From assembly GCF_901875635.1 (NCBI RefSeq), contig NZ_CABFMN010000161.1, forward strand, positions 1 through 64,000: a DNA stretch of 64,000 bases. The letters run 5' to 3'. The notes below the pieces were generated by a model. It ran no database searches. It saw nothing but the letters and a program-made list of their open reading frames with translations, and was not told the origin of the DNA. Position 1 is the first letter of the stretch, and each line of letters opens with the position of its first letter. Made by a program: the position numbers and the translations under genes. This DNA is from Xylophilus ampelinus (lineage in GTDB: Bacteria > Pseudomonadota > Gammaproteobacteria > Burkholderiales > Burkholderiaceae_C). Below, piece by piece: positions 29,533-40,616 of the stretch.

Positions 29533-30510
29533 ATGAACGACCTTGTCTCGCTGCTCGCCACCCAGGGGCCCGCCGTGGTCTTCCTGGTGACGCTGGCCGC
29601 GCGGCTCGGCGCGCCGGTGCCGGCCGTGCCCTTCCTGGTGGTGGCCGGCGGCTTGGCCGTGGGCGGCTCGGCGCTGAATGCCGCGGCCGTCATCGCCGCC
29701 TCGCTGCTGGGCAACCTGCTGGGCGACGGCGCCTGGTTCCTGGCCGGGCGGCGCTGGGGCTATGGCGTGATGCGGCTGCTGTGCCGCGTTTCGCTGTCGG
29801 CCGACACCTGCGTGTCTCGCAGCGAATCGATCCTCGGGCGCTGGGGCGGGCTGTCGCTGATCGCGGCCAAGTACGTGCCGGGCGTGTCGGTGGTGGCACC
29901 GCCGATGGCCGGCGCGATCGGCATGTCGAATGCCCGCTTCCTCGCCTACGAGACGGCCGGCGCCCTGATCTGGACGCTGGGCTACCTGCTGCTGGGCGCG
30001 GTGTTCCATGCCGCCATCCGCGACGTGCTGGCGGTGCTGGCCAACATCGGGCTGGCGGCCACCGCGGTGGGCGGGGTGCTGCTGCTGGCCTTCCTGGTCT
30101 GGCGCTACCGGCAGCGCCGGCTGGCGCGCCGCGCCGACGACATCGTCACCATCAGCGTCGATGCATTGCGCAGTGCACTGGCGCAGGGGCGCGCGCCGAC
30201 GGTGGTCGACGTGCGGAGCGAGCAGGTGCGTACGCTCGACCCGCGGGCCATTCCGAGCGCGGTTGGCTTCGCGCTGCGCGAGCTCCCGCATGCGCTGGGG
30301 CCCCTGGCCGACGGCCGCGAACTGGTGCTGTTCTGCGACTGCCCGGACGATGCGTCGGCCGTCGCTGCGGCACGCGTGCTGATGGCGGCGGGCCTGCCGC
30401 GGGTGCGCGTGCTGGCGGGCGGCCTGTCGGCCTGGACGGACGCGGCCGATGCGGTCGACGCCGCGCCGCCGGTCGGTCCCGCATCGCTGGGCGCTGCCGG
30501 CGTGGCCTGA
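29533..30510 (+). CDS. DedA-family membrane protein fused to a rhodanese-like domain
   Basis: A 325-residue fusion. Residues 1-195 are a DedA/SNARE-associated membrane domain: several hydrophobic helices with GNLLGDGAWFLAGRRWG and KYVPGVSVVAPPMAG, a region implicated in lipid scrambling in relatives. Residues about 205-310 form a rhodanese-like domain with TVVDVRSEQ and an active-site-type loop FCDCPDDASA containing cysteine. This two-domain layout is known in proteobacteria, but its reaction is not defined. The cytoplasmic rhodanese part could carry sulfur or be regulatory. Confidence 0.83.
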   Translation: MNDLVSLLATQGPAVVFLVTLAARLGAPVPAVPFLVVAGGLAVGGSALNAAAVIAASLLGNLLGDGAWFLAGRRWGYGVMRLLCRVSLSADTCVSRSESILGRWGGLSLIAAKYVPGVSVVAPPMAGAIGMSNARFLAYETAGALIWTLGYLLLGAVFHAAIRDVLAVLANIGLAATAVGGVLLLAFLVWRYRQRRLARRADDIVTISVDALRSALAQGRAPTVVDVRSEQVRTLDPRAIPSAVGFALRELPHALGPLADGRELVLFCDCPDDASAVAAARVLMAAGLPRVRVLAGGLSAWTDAADAVDAAPPVGPASLGAAGVA

Positions 30511-30640
30511 TTCGGCCGAAAGCCTTGCGGCGCCGCACGGCGATTTCCGCGCGGTACGATCTGCGGGCCCTTTACGCCGACCTGCCCAGTGCAACGCGGG
30601 GCGCCCTCGATCCCGATCTGCTGCAAGGAGCCCTCACGCG

Positions 30641-31336
30641 ATGGCCGCGCTTTCCTTCGATGCCGTCCTCTTCGATTGCGACGGCGTGCTCGTCGATTCC
30701 GAGCCCATCACCAACCGCGTGCTCACCGAGATGCTCGGCGAGCTCGGGTGGCATCTGACGGTCGAGGAGACGATGCGCATCTTCGTCGGCAAGGCGGTGA
30801 AGGACGAGATGGGCCTGATCGAGGAGAAGACCGGCTTCACGCTGACGCAGGACTGGCTCGCGATGTTCTGGGCGCGGCGCAACGAGGCACTCGAGCGTGA
30901 ACTCACCGCCATCCCTGGCGCCGTCGAGGCGGTGCGCGCGCTGCACGCGCAGCTGGACGGCCGCATCGCCTGCGCCTCGGGTGCCGACCGTCGCAAGGTC
31001 GAACTGCAACTGGCCAAGATCGGCCTGCTCGATGCCTTCGAGGGCCGGATCTTCAGCGGCCACGAGACACCGCGCAGCAAGCCGCACCCGGACGTCTACC
31101 TGGCGGCCGCCCGCGCGCTGGGCGTCGAGCCCTCGCGCTGCGCCGTGATCGAGGACACGGTGACCGGCGCCAGTGCCGGCATCGCCGCTGGCGCCACCGT
31201 CTTCGGCTACAGCCCGGGCGGGCTGGGCCACAGCGGCGCCGATGCGATGCGCGCCATCGGCGTGGCGCGCGTGTTCACCGACATGGCGCGGCTGCCTGCC
31301 GAACTGGCCGCCTTCCGGCCCGCCCAGCGGGCCTGA
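30641..31336 (+). CDS. HAD-superfamily phosphatase (beta-phosphoglucomutase-like subfamily)
   Basis: A 231-residue HAD subfamily IA hydrolase. Motif I FDCDGVLVDSEP, the serine/threonine region CASGADRRKV, the lysine in SKPHPDVY and motif IV IEDTVTGASAG are intact. Such proteins dephosphorylate sugar phosphates or phosphoglycolate; the substrate is not readable. The ATG at 30641 follows AAGGAG. The next gene starts 29 bases after the stop. Confidence 0.88.
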   Translation: MAALSFDAVLFDCDGVLVDSEPITNRVLTEMLGELGWHLTVEETMRIFVGKAVKDEMGLIEEKTGFTLTQDWLAMFWARRNEALERELTAIPGAVEAVRALHAQLDGRIACASGADRRKVELQLAKIGLLDAFEGRIFSGHETPRSKPHPDVYLAAARALGVEPSRCAVIEDTVTGASAGIAAGATVFGYSPGGLGHSGADAMRAIGVARVFTDMARLPAELAAFRPAQRA

Positions 31337-31364
31337 CCCTGCCATCCCCACAAGGAGACACACG

Positions 31365-31721
31365 ATGAGCTATGTCGACGGTTTCGTGGTGCCGGTGCCC
31401 AAGGACAAGGTGGAGGCCTATCGCCAGCTGGCCACCACCGCCGGCCAGGTGTGGCGCGAGCACGGCGCGCTGGAGTACCGCGAATGCATCGCCGACGACG
31501 TGCAGGTCGGCGAGCTCACCTCGTTCCCGCGCAGCGTGCAACTCAAGGACGACGAGGTGGTCGTCTTCGCATGGATCACCTACGAATCGCGCCAGCACCG
31601 CGACTTCGTCAATGCCAAGGTGATGGCCGACCCGCGCATCGCGGGCATGGACACCGCGGGCATGCCCTTCGACAGCAAACGCATGATCTGGGGCGGCTTC
31701 CGGACCTTGGTCCAGGCCTGA
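31365..31721 (+). CDS. DUF1428 family protein (YbaA-like)
   Basis: A small 118-residue protein of the DUF1428/YbaA family with a ferredoxin-like dimeric alpha/beta-barrel fold predicted from relatives. The opening SYVDGFVVPVPKDKVEAYR and the closing DSKRMIWGGFRTLV are typical. AAGGAGACA precedes the ATG at 31365. The function is unknown; it may be in an operon with the HAD phosphatase. Confidence 0.85.
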   Translation: MSYVDGFVVPVPKDKVEAYRQLATTAGQVWREHGALEYRECIADDVQVGELTSFPRSVQLKDDEVVVFAWITYESRQHRDFVNAKVMADPRIAGMDTAGMPFDSKRMIWGGFRTLVQA

Positions 31722-31839
31722 AGCCACGCCCGCGCCAGGTGTGGCGCGCAGGGCCTGGAGCAAGCGCTAACACCTATGGCTTATCTTGATTCGGTGGATG
31801 AAGCACAGAAGAATCGTGGCTCCTGCGAGGAGAACACGC

Positions 31840-32142
31840 ATGCCTCTGGAACTGCTCCATGCACTGGCCCGCGCGCCGCTGCCGCTGCGCATCACGGACC
31901 CGGCCGACATCGACAAGCTGCGCGCCTTGCAGGCCGCAGGGCAGGTGCGTGCGCAAATCCCGCCAGCGCGGCAGGGGCTGGGCGGCCAGGAGGAACAGCC
32001 ACCGGCGGTGGTGTTCGAAATCACGCGCCTGGGCAGGATGGCGGTCCAGACCTTCCGTCCGCCCACGTACGATCCGGCGGCCTGGGCGCCGGGGATGCCC
32101 TTGCCCACTGCCCAGCCGTCCTTCCAGGCCTCGCTGCGCTGA
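31840..32142 (+). CDS. hypothetical protein, 100 residues
   Basis: I do not recognise this protein. It begins MPLELLHALARAPLPLRITD and carries no membrane segment or known motif. The case for a gene is the strong ribosome-binding site GCGAGGAGAA seven bases before ATG 31840 and codon use like its neighbours (G/C at third positions). An upstream ATG at 31786 in the same frame would add an Arg-rich stretch and is less likely. Confidence 0.55.
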   Translation: MPLELLHALARAPLPLRITDPADIDKLRALQAAGQVRAQIPPARQGLGGQEEQPPAVVFEITRLGRMAVQTFRPPTYDPAAWAPGMPLPTAQPSFQASLR

Positions 32143-32222
32143 GGTCCGTCCTCGCGGCCACGTTGCGCATCGGCGAATTCGGCTGACAGCCAGGCCGCGG
32201 ATCGGCGCCCAAGATGGGGGCC

Positions 32223-32429
32223 ATGACCCATCCATCCATGCGACTCCAGGTGCAGGAAGCCAGCCCCGGCGCCTTCCTGTGGACCCTGGTGGAAACCGAT
32301 GCCGACGGCACGCCGACCCAGGTCGCGCGCCGCGCGGAGGACGCCTTCGAGTCCTACGAGGCCGCGCTGGCGGCCGGCACGCGTGCACTCAACGCGCAAT
32401 TGCATCCGCACGCTGAAGCCGGCGCCTGA
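32223..32429 (+). CDS. hypothetical small protein, 68 residues
   Basis: A short acidic ORF (MTHPSMRLQVQEASPGAFLW onward) ending GTRALNAQLHPHAEAGA. It resembles the small uncharacterised proteins common in Comamonadaceae that pair a beta-strand segment with an alpha helix. No function can be assigned. ATG 32223 and an in-frame ATG nine bases upstream are both possible. It is convergent with the AraC-type gene, 11 bases away. Confidence 0.5.
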   Translation: MTHPSMRLQVQEASPGAFLWTLVETDADGTPTQVARRAEDAFESYEAALAAGTRALNAQLHPHAEAGA

Positions 32430-32440
32430 GGCGCAGGCAT

Positions 32441-33466
32441 TCAGGCGCTCTGGCGGCGCATCTCGCCGGGCGTCATGCCGGTCCACTGGCGAAAGGCCCG
32501 CGCGAAGCTTTTCTCGTTGCGAAAGCCCACCGCGAGTGCGATCTGCTTGATCGGCCGGTCGCTTCGGCGCAACTGGTCGATGGCCGTCTCGTGCCGCACT
32601 TCGTCCTTGAGTGCCTGCAGTGACAGGCCTTCGGCCTGCAGTTGCCGGTGCAGCGTGCGGCTGGAGACATGCAGCGCGGTGGCGATGGCCTCGGCGTTCG
32701 TGAGTTCAGTCCCGTGGGTGCGCAGCAGCTCGCGCACGCGCTGCCCCAGCAGCCGGTCGCGCCGGTACTGCAGCACCGTCAAGGGCAGAGCGCGGCGCAG
32801 CATGGTTCGAAGTGCGCGTTCGTCACGCATCAACGGCAGCGCCAGGTAGCGTTCGTCGAAGCTGAAGCTGGCCTGGGCGGCATCGAATTGCACGCGGCCG
32901 GTGAACATCAGCGGGTAGGCGTCTGCATGCGGCGGGGCCGGGTACGGAAAGCGCGCGGCGCGCAGCGACACGCGCGAATCGATGGCCCAACTCGCATAGC
33001 CGTGCAGAAAGCGCAGGCTCGACACCAGGCAGAACTCGCGAAAGGCGCCGAGGTCGCGCCGCTCCTCGATGCGGACCGTGGCTTCGCCGTCCGCCACCGT
33101 GAGCGACAGGAGGATGTCGTCCACCAGCAGCCGGTGGTGGCGGCACCATCGGTGGATCGCAACGCCGAGGTTCGGCGAGGTGAGCGACGCCCGGCACAGC
33201 ATGCCGTAGCTGCCCCAGGGCAGCTTCCGGGAGAACCAGCCCAGCGCCTCGTCGTCGAGCTCCTGCATCGCGTGCTCGTTCAGCGCCTCGAACTGGGCGG
33301 CCGTCACGCGAGCGCCGGGCCGCCACAGCTCACGCGGCGTGATCTGTGCCGCCCGCAGGGCCGCACCTGGATCGACGCCATGGCGCGCATATCCCTTGAC
33401 GATCGCCTGCACGAAGGCCATCGGCGTGGCGGCACGGGGCGGTTTGACGAGGGTGGATGCAGTCAT
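32441..33466 (-). CDS. AraC-family transcriptional regulator
   Basis: A 341-residue regulator with an N-terminal domain of the AraC_binding type found in OruR/ArgR-like regulators and two C-terminal helix-turn-helices (about 255-340; [18 protein letters not shown] and [20 protein letters not shown]). It is divergent from isovaleryl-CoA dehydrogenase and may regulate it (inference from position). ATG 33466 is preferred; an in-frame ATG at 33502 would add 12 residues. Its upstream region holds the ATTTGCAACC motif and a long palindrome. Confidence 0.85.
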   Translation of the reverse strand: MTASTLVKPPRAATPMAFVQAIVKGYARHGVDPGAALRAAQITPRELWRPGARVTAAQFEALNEHAMQELDDEALGWFSRKLPWGSYGMLCRASLTSPNLGVAIHRWCRHHRLLVDDILLSLTVADGEATVRIEERRDLGAFREFCLVSSLRFLHGYASWAIDSRVSLRAARFPYPAPPHADAYPLMFTGRVQFDAAQASFSFDERYLALPLMRDERALRTMLRRALPLTVLQYRRDRLLGQRVRELLRTHGTELTNAEAIATALHVSSRTLHRQLQAEGLSLQALKDEVRHETAIDQLRRSDRPIKQIALAVGFRNEKSFARAFRQWTGMTPGEMRRQSA

Positions 33467-33490
33467 TCCGGGGCGGTTGGGCGTGGCGCG

Positions 33491-33517
33491 ATTTGCAACC
33501 ATTGTGGCGCCAAATGC
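33491..33517. promoter_or_regulatory. ATTTGCAACC-type motif upstream of ivd
   Basis: ATTTGCAACC followed by TGGC at the same spacing recurs at 47383-47409 before the HMG-CoA lyase gene; by eye 19 of 27 positions match. It lies between the AraC regulator and ivd and overlaps the alternative AraC start. A shared regulator site is possible but untested. Confidence 0.3.
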
Positions 33518-33545
33518 GGGCAGGGGCGGCGTAAGCTGCGGCAAT

Positions 33546-33662
33546 CGGACATCCGTACGCGAACGGCGCAAAAGTTGCGCAAAGGACGCGAAAGAACTTC
33601 GGAAAAAGATTGTTCTTTTGCGTCCTTCGCGAGTTTTCGCGTCCTTCGCGTACGGATGTCCG
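33546..33662. repeat. long palindrome, copy C2
   Basis: A 117-bp inverted repeat with perfect 17-base ends: CGGACATCCGTACGCGA at the left and its complement at the right. Inside are GCAAAGGACGCGAAAG and matching units on the other arm. It ends 32 bases before the ivd start codon, so as RNA it would be a large hairpin in the ivd leader. Confidence 0.9.
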
Positions 33663-33694
33663 CTTTCGCATCCCTGCCTACAAGGAGACAACGC

Positions 33695-34867
33695 ATGAGC
33701 CATATCGGCCTGAATTTCGACCTGGGCGAGACCATCGATTCGCTGCGTGACGCGGTGGCCGATTTCTGCACCCACGAGATCGCGCCGCGTGCCGCCGAGA
33801 TCGACCGCGACAACCTCTTTCCCCACGACCTCTGGGCCAAGCTCGGCAGCCTGGGCCTGCACGGCATGACCGTGAAGGAGGAGTACGGCGGCACCGAACT
33901 GGGCTACCTCGCCCACATCGTGGCCATGGAAGAGGTGTCGCGTGCGTCGGCCTCCGTCGGCCTCTCGTACGGCGCGCACTCCAACCTGTGCGTGAACCAG
34001 ATCCACCGCAACGGCAGCGAGGCGCAGAAGAAAAAGTACCTGCCCAAGCTCGTGAGCGGCGAGCATGTCGGCGCGCTGGCCATGAGCGAGCCCAATGCCG
34101 GATCCGACGTGGTGAGCATGAAGCTCCGGGCCGACAAGAAGGACGGCTGCTACGTCCTCAACGGCGGCAAGATGTGGATCACCAACGGCGGCGATGCCGA
34201 CACGCTGGTCATCTACGCCAAGACCGAGCCGGAGATGGGTGCGCGCGGCATGACGGCCTTCATCGTCGAGAAAGGCTTCAAGGGATTCAGCGCCGGCACC
34301 AAGCTCGACAAGCTCGGCATGCGCGGCAGCAACACCTTCCCGCTGTTCTTCGACAACTGCGAGGTGCCCGAAGAGAACATCCTGGGCGGGGAAGGCAACG
34401 GCGCCAAGGTGCTGATGAGCGGGCTGGACTACGAGCGCGCCGTGCTCTCTGGCGGGCCGCTGGGCATCATGGCGGCCTGCATGGACGCGGTGATCCCCTT
34501 CATCCACGACCGCAAGCAGTTCGGCCAGAGCATCGGCGAGTTCCAGCTCATGCAGGGCAAGATCGCCGACATGTATTCGACCTGGCAGGCCACGCGTGCC
34601 TACGTGTACGCGGTGGGCAAGGCCTGCGACCGCAACGACCATGCACGCACCTTCCGCAAGGACGCGGCCGGCGCCATCCTGTACTCGGCCGAGAAAGCCA
34701 CCTGGATGGCCGGCGAGGCGATCCAGGCGCTGGGCGGCGTGGGCTACACCAAGGAGTTTCCGGTCGAGCGGCTGTGGCGCGATGCCAAGCTGTACGAGAT
34801 CGGCGCGGGCACCTCGGAGATCCGGCGCATGCTGATCGGGCGCGAGTTGTTCGCCGAGACTTCTTGA
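33695..34867 (+). CDS. ivd: isovaleryl-CoA dehydrogenase
   Basis: Oxidises isovaleryl-CoA to 3-methylcrotonyl-CoA, the first committed step of leucine degradation, passing electrons to ETF. The 390-residue sequence has [17 protein letters not shown] and [10 protein letters not shown] for FAD binding and the isovaleryl-type catalytic base Glu247 in [11 protein letters not shown]; the usual C-terminal position reads [11 protein letters not shown], as in human IVD. AAGGAGACA precedes ATG 33695. Also called liuA. An acyl-CoA ligase gene follows after 37 bases. Confidence 0.96.
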   Translation: MSHIGLNFDLGETIDSLRDAVADFCTHEIAPRAAEIDRDNLFPHDLWAKLGSLGLHGMTVKEEYGGTELGYLAHIVAMEEVSRASASVGLSYGAHSNLCVNQIHRNGSEAQKKKYLPKLVSGEHVGALAMSEPNAGSDVVSMKLRADKKDGCYVLNGGKMWITNGGDADTLVIYAKTEPEMGARGMTAFIVEKGFKGFSAGTKLDKLGMRGSNTFPLFFDNCEVPEENILGGEGNGAKVLMSGLDYERAVLSGGPLGIMAACMDAVIPFIHDRKQFGQSIGEFQLMQGKIADMYSTWQATRAYVYAVGKACDRNDHARTFRKDAAGAILYSAEKATWMAGEAIQALGGVGYTKEFPVERLWRDAKLYEIGAGTSEIRRMLIGRELFAETS

Positions 34868-34904
34868 AATCGGGCGTCCGGTATCCGCATTCGATGGAGC
34901 AGCC

Positions 34905-36581
<1,677 letters not shown>

Positions 36582-36647
36582 GCCCTTTCCGGGATTCACG
36601 AGACACGCGAGCCGCCCGTGCCGACGCCCTGGTCCTTCGCTCCCGCT

Positions 36648-38360
36648 TCAGCCGTCCACCGGCAGGCCGGCCGCCGCCCGTGCCACGCGCAGCCGCTTGC
36701 GCAGCGAGATTTCGGACAGATCCAGCTCCCCCACCAGGCTGCGCAGCGATTCGTCGTTGATGTGGTGCGCATGTCGCTCGGCATACAGCGTGTCGCGCTC
36801 CACCCTCAGGCAGGACAGGCGCAGCTCCAGTTCGACCAGGTAGCGCTGCCGCCGCTGGCGTACGGCCTCGGGCGATTCGGCCTGCGCTTCCGGGGTCGTC
36901 GGCGTGGCGGCGTCGTCCAGCAGGTCGATGCGCTTGCGGTAGTCCTGCGCCAGCCGGCCGGCGGCTTCCTGGTACTGGGCGAGCCAGGCCGGGTCCGCGC
37001 CCTCGGTCTGCGCGGGGCCCAACGCCATGCTGGCGATGGCCGCACGGCAGGCGGTCAGGCGGGCGTGGCGTTCCTCGTGCACCTCGGCCGGCTCCGCGGG
37101 CGCGGGCAGCCGGCGCAGCACGAGCGGCAGCCCGACGCTCCCCACCACCAGCGTGAACAGGATCGTGCCCGCGGCCAGGAAGACCAGCAGGTCGCGCGCC
37201 GGGAAGGGCGTGTGGCCGTCCACCATCAGCGGCACCGAGAGCGCGCCGGCCAAGGTCACGGCGCCCCGGATGCCCGCCAGCGTGGTGGCGAGCGTGAGCA
37301 GCCACGAGGGCCGCTCCGCCATCTTGCCCTCCACGTGGGCCTTGAGCAGGCTGCCCTGCATGGCCAGGGTGAGCCAGATCCAGCGCAGCACCAGCAGCGC
37401 GGTGGACATGGCCACCACGTAGCCGGCCAGTTGCCAACTGTCGTGGCGCCCGGCGTCGAGCATGGTGCCGAGGATGGAGGGCAACTGCAGGCCCAGCAGC
37501 AGGAAGATCGCGCCGTTGAAGGCGGACTCGATCATGGCCCAGGTGCCTTCGGTCTGCATGCGCTCGGCCACGAACTCGCCGCGCTCCAGGTCGGCGAAAT
37601 TGGTGGTGATGCCGGCCGCGACGGCCGCCAGGATGCCCGAGACGCCGATGCGCTCGCCCACGATGTAGGCGGCGAAGGGCAGCAGCACCAGCAGCAGCAC
37701 CATCTGCGTGGTCGCCACGTCCCCGAGCCTGCGCGTGACCGTGGCGCGCGCCCGGGCGAAGCCCCAGCCCAGCAAGGCGCCCACGCCCAGGCCGCCGAGG
37801 GCGATCCACAGGAATTCGCGCGCCACGCCGGCCCACGAGAACAGCCCGGTGAGAGTGGCTGCGATGGCGAACTTCAGCGCCACCAGGCCCGAGGCATCGT
37901 TCAGCAGCGATTCGCCTTCCAGGATGTGCATCGTCTTGGCCGGCATGCCCAGGTTGCGCGTGATGGCCGACACGGCCACCGCATCGGTGGGCGAGACCAC
38001 CGCCGCCAGGGCGAAGGCCACGGTCAGGGGCATCTCGGGGATCAGCCAGTGGATGAGGTAGCCCAGTCCCAGCACGGTGAACAGGACCAGCCCGAAGGCC
38101 AGGCGCAGGATCGGCCGGTACAGCGCGAAGAACTCCCGCTTCGGAATGCGCCAGCCGTCGGCAAAGAGCAGCGGCGGGATGAACAGCAGCAGGAACAGTT
38201 CGGGGTCGAAGGCGATGTGCAGGCCCTGCTGGGGCCAGGACAGCAGGGCCCCGAGGGCGATCTGGATCAGCGGCAGCGGGATGGCGCGCAGGTAGCGGGC
38301 AGCGATGCCCGTCAGCGCGCCCAGCATCAGCACCAGCAGGACGGTTTCAACGGTATGCAC
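36648..38360 (-). CDS. CPA1-family sodium/proton antiporter
   Basis: A 570-residue cation:proton antiporter with about 12 membrane helices and a cytoplasmic, partly coiled-coil C-terminal region of about 170 residues. Signature regions are [11 protein letters not shown] and [16 protein letters not shown]. Family members expel Na+ or K+ in exchange for protons. Start is GTG 38360. The gene is antisense to, and interrupts, the ivd-to-mccB run of the leucine cluster and is probably a later insertion with its own promoter. Confidence 0.9.
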   Translation of the reverse strand: MHTVETVLLVLMLGALTGIAARYLRAIPLPLIQIALGALLSWPQQGLHIAFDPELFLLLFIPPLLFADGWRIPKREFFALYRPILRLAFGLVLFTVLGLGYLIHWLIPEMPLTVAFALAAVVSPTDAVAVSAITRNLGMPAKTMHILEGESLLNDASGLVALKFAIAATLTGLFSWAGVAREFLWIALGGLGVGALLGWGFARARATVTRRLGDVATTQMVLLLVLLPFAAYIVGERIGVSGILAAVAAGITTNFADLERGEFVAERMQTEGTWAMIESAFNGAIFLLLGLQLPSILGTMLDAGRHDSWQLAGYVVAMSTALLVLRWIWLTLAMQGSLLKAHVEGKMAERPSWLLTLATTLAGIRGAVTLAGALSVPLMVDGHTPFPARDLLVFLAAGTILFTLVVGSVGLPLVLRRLPAPAEPAEVHEERHARLTACRAAIASMALGPAQTEGADPAWLAQYQEAAGRLAQDYRKRIDLLDDAATPTTPEAQAESPEAVRQRRQRYLVELELRLSCLRVERDTLYAERHAHHINDESLRSLVGELDLSEISLRKRLRVARAAAGLPVDG

Positions 38361-38440
38361 GGGCAGCGGACAGCAGGAGAGGGCGCAAGGCCCGCATCAT
38401 CGCGCACCGTGTCGGCGTGCTTTTCGATTCAAGGACATTC

Positions 38441-40090
38441 ATGAGCAAACTGGTCTCCCAACTCAACCCCCGCTCGGCCGACTTCCAGGCCAACGCCGCT
38501 GCCATGCGCACCCTGGTCGACGACCTGCGCGGCCAGTTCGCGAAGGTGGAGCAGGGCGGTGGCGAGGCTGCGCGCGCCAAGCACACGGCGCGCGGCAAGC
38601 TGCTGCCGCGCGAGCGCGTGAACCAGCTGCTCGACCCCGGCACGCCCTTCCTCGAGCTGTCGCCTCTGGCGGCGCACGGCATGTACGACGGGGCTGCGCC
38701 CGGCGCGGGCGTCATCACCGGCATCGGCCGCGTCAACGGCGTCGACTGCGTGATCGTGTGCAACGACGCGACGGTCAAGGGCGGCACCTACTACCCCATG
38801 ACGGTGAAGAAGCACCTGCGCGCGCAGGAGATCGCCGAGCAGAACCGCCTGCCCTGCATCTACCTGGTCGATTCGGGCGGGGCCAACCTGCCGAACCAGG
38901 ACGAGGTGTTCCCCGATCGCGAGCATTTCGGCCGCATCTTCTACAACCAGGCCAACATGAGCGCGCAAGGCATCGCGCAGATCGCCGTGGTCATGGGCTC
39001 GTGCACGGCGGGCGGCGCCTACGTGCCGGCGATGAGCGACGAATCCATCATCGTGAAGAACCAGGGCACCATCTTCCTGGGCGGCCCGCCGCTGGTGAAG
39101 GCCGCCACCGGCGAGGTGGTGACGGCCGAGGACCTGGGCGGGGGCGACGTACACACACGGCTGTCGGGCGTGGCCGACCACCTGGCGCAGAACGACCTGC
39201 ATGCGCTGGCGCTGGCGCGTTCTGCCGTGGCCAACCTCAATGCACCACGCTCCGTCCGCACTGAGCCTGTCGAAGTGCCGGCCACGGCTTCGACAGGCTC
39301 AGCCCGAACGGATGGTGTGGCACCGCCCGCCTTCGACGCAGAAGAGCTCTACGGCGTGATCCCCACCGACACGCGCAAGCCCTTCGATGTGCGCGAGATC
39401 ATCGCCCGCATCGTCGACGGCAGCGAGTTCCACGAGTTCAAGGCGCGCTTCGGCGCCACGCTGGTCTGCGGCTTCGCGGCCATCGAAGGCATGCCGGTGG
39501 GCATCGTGGCCAACAACGGCATCCTGTTCAGCGAGTCGGCGCAGAAGGGCGCGCACTTCATCGAGCTGTGCGGCCAGCGCAAGATCCCGCTCGTGTTCCT
39601 GCAGAACATCACCGGCTTCATGGTCGGGCGCAAGTACGAGAACGAAGGCATCGCGCGCCACGGCGCCAAGATGGTGACGGCCGTCGCGACCGTGAACGTG
39701 CCCAAGTTCACCATCATCATCGGCGGCAGCTTCGGCGCCGGCAACTACGGCATGTGCGGCCGCGCGTACTCGCCGCGCTTCCTCTGGATGTGGCCCAACG
39801 CGCGCATCAGCGTGATGGGCGGCGAGCAGGCGGCGAGCGTCCTGGCCACGGTCAAGCGCGACGGCATCGAGGGCAAGGGCGGCAACTGGAGCGCGGAGGA
39901 AGAGGAAGCCTTCAAGGCACCCATCCGCCAGCAGTACGAGGACCAGGGCCACCCCTACTACGCCACGGCGCGGCTGTGGGACGACGGGATCATCGACCCC
40001 GCTGACACGCGCCGCGTGCTGGCGCTGGGGCTGGCGGCCGCGCGGCATGCGCCGATCCCCGAGCCGAAGTTCGGCATCTTCCGCATGTGA
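38441..40090 (+). CDS. mccB: methylcrotonyl-CoA carboxylase, carboxyltransferase (beta) subunit, with in-frame repeat insert
   Basis: Transfers the carboxyl group from biotin to 3-methylcrotonyl-CoA, giving 3-methylglutaconyl-CoA. The 549-residue protein is a crotonase-fold carboxyltransferase with [29 protein letters not shown] and [20 protein letters not shown] (shown in part). Residues 271-291 ([21 protein letters not shown] region) are encoded by an inverted repeat at 39251-39312 and interrupt a variable linker before EELYGVIP. Its partner mccA is at 42217. Also called liuB. A dinB-like gene follows after ten bases. Confidence 0.95.
   Translation: MSKLVSQLNPRSADFQANAAAMRTLVDDLRGQFAKVEQGGGEAARAKHTARGKLLPRERVNQLLDPGTPFLELSPLAAHGMYDGAAPGAGVITGIGRVNGVDCVIVCNDATVKGGTYYPMTVKKHLRAQEIAEQNRLPCIYLVDSGGANLPNQDEVFPDREHFGRIFYNQANMSAQGIAQIAVVMGSCTAGGAYVPAMSDESIIVKNQGTIFLGGPPLVKAATGEVVTAEDLGGGDVHTRLSGVADHLAQNDLHALALARSAVANLNAPRSVRTEPVEVPATASTGSARTDGVAPPAFDAEELYGVIPTDTRKPFDVREIIARIVDGSEFHEFKARFGATLVCGFAAIEGMPVGIVANNGILFSESAQKGAHFIELCGQRKIPLVFLQNITGFMVGRKYENEGIARHGAKMVTAVATVNVPKFTIIIGGSFGAGNYGMCGRAYSPRFLWMWPNARISVMGGEQAASVLATVKRDGIEGKGGNWSAEEEEAFKAPIRQQYEDQGHPYYATARLWDDGIIDPADTRRVLALGLAAARHAPIPEPKFGIFRM
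39251..39312. repeat. inverted repeat of the GAGCCTGTCGAAG type inside mccB
   Basis: Two 25-base arms with three mismatches (CTGAGCCTGTCGAAG and CTTCGACAGGCTCAG at their cores) around a 12-base spacer. This palindromic sequence is widespread between genes in many proteobacteria. Here its 62 bases lie in frame within mccB without a stop codon. Confidence 0.88.
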
Positions 40091-40100
40091 GGCGGGGCCG

Positions 40101-40616
40101 ATGCAGTTCGCGACCTATTTCGCCGCGCTTGCGCGCTACCACGCGTGGGCCACGCACAAGCTGCTGGCCGAACTCGCGCCGCTGAGCGACGAGGACTGGC
40201 ACCGCGATGCGCGCCTGTTCTTCGGCTCGGTGCACCGAACCGTCAACCACCTGGTGGTGACCGACGACATCTGGTGGGCGCGCTTTGCAGAGGACCGCTC
40301 GCCGCGCATCGCGCTGGACGCCGTGCCGCACGCTGGCCGCGACGCCGTTTGCGAGGCGCTCGCCGGGATCGTCGGTCGCTGGGCGCCATGGGCCGGGGCC
40401 CTCGATGCCGCGCGCTTCGACGGCGACCTGGTCTACACACGGGGCAACGGCGAGGCGGTGAGCATTCCCTTCGCGCCGGCGCTGGGCCATGTCTTCAACC
40501 ATGCGACCCACCACCGCGGCCAGGTCACGGCCGCGGTCACCGGGCTGGGGCACCCCGGTCCGTCGCTCGACTGGGTCGCCCTGCTGCAAAGCGAAGCGAG
40601 AGCTGCCAACCCATGA
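40101..40616 (+). CDS. DinB-family protein
   Basis: A 171-residue four-helix-bundle DinB/YfiT-type protein, a family of putative metal-dependent enzymes or thiol transferases. Candidate metal histidines are in VNHLVVTDDIWW and in HVFNHATHHRGQ. The biochemical role is unknown. The ATG at 40101 is ten bases after mccB, and the stop overlaps the liuC start (ATGA), so it is a passenger within the leucine operon, or a member of it. Confidence 0.85.
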   Translation: MQFATYFAALARYHAWATHKLLAELAPLSDEDWHRDARLFFGSVHRTVNHLVVTDDIWWARFAEDRSPRIALDAVPHAGRDAVCEALAGIVGRWAPWAGALDAARFDGDLVYTRGNGEAVSIPFAPALGHVFNHATHHRGQVTAAVTGLGHPGPSLDWVALLQSEARAANP

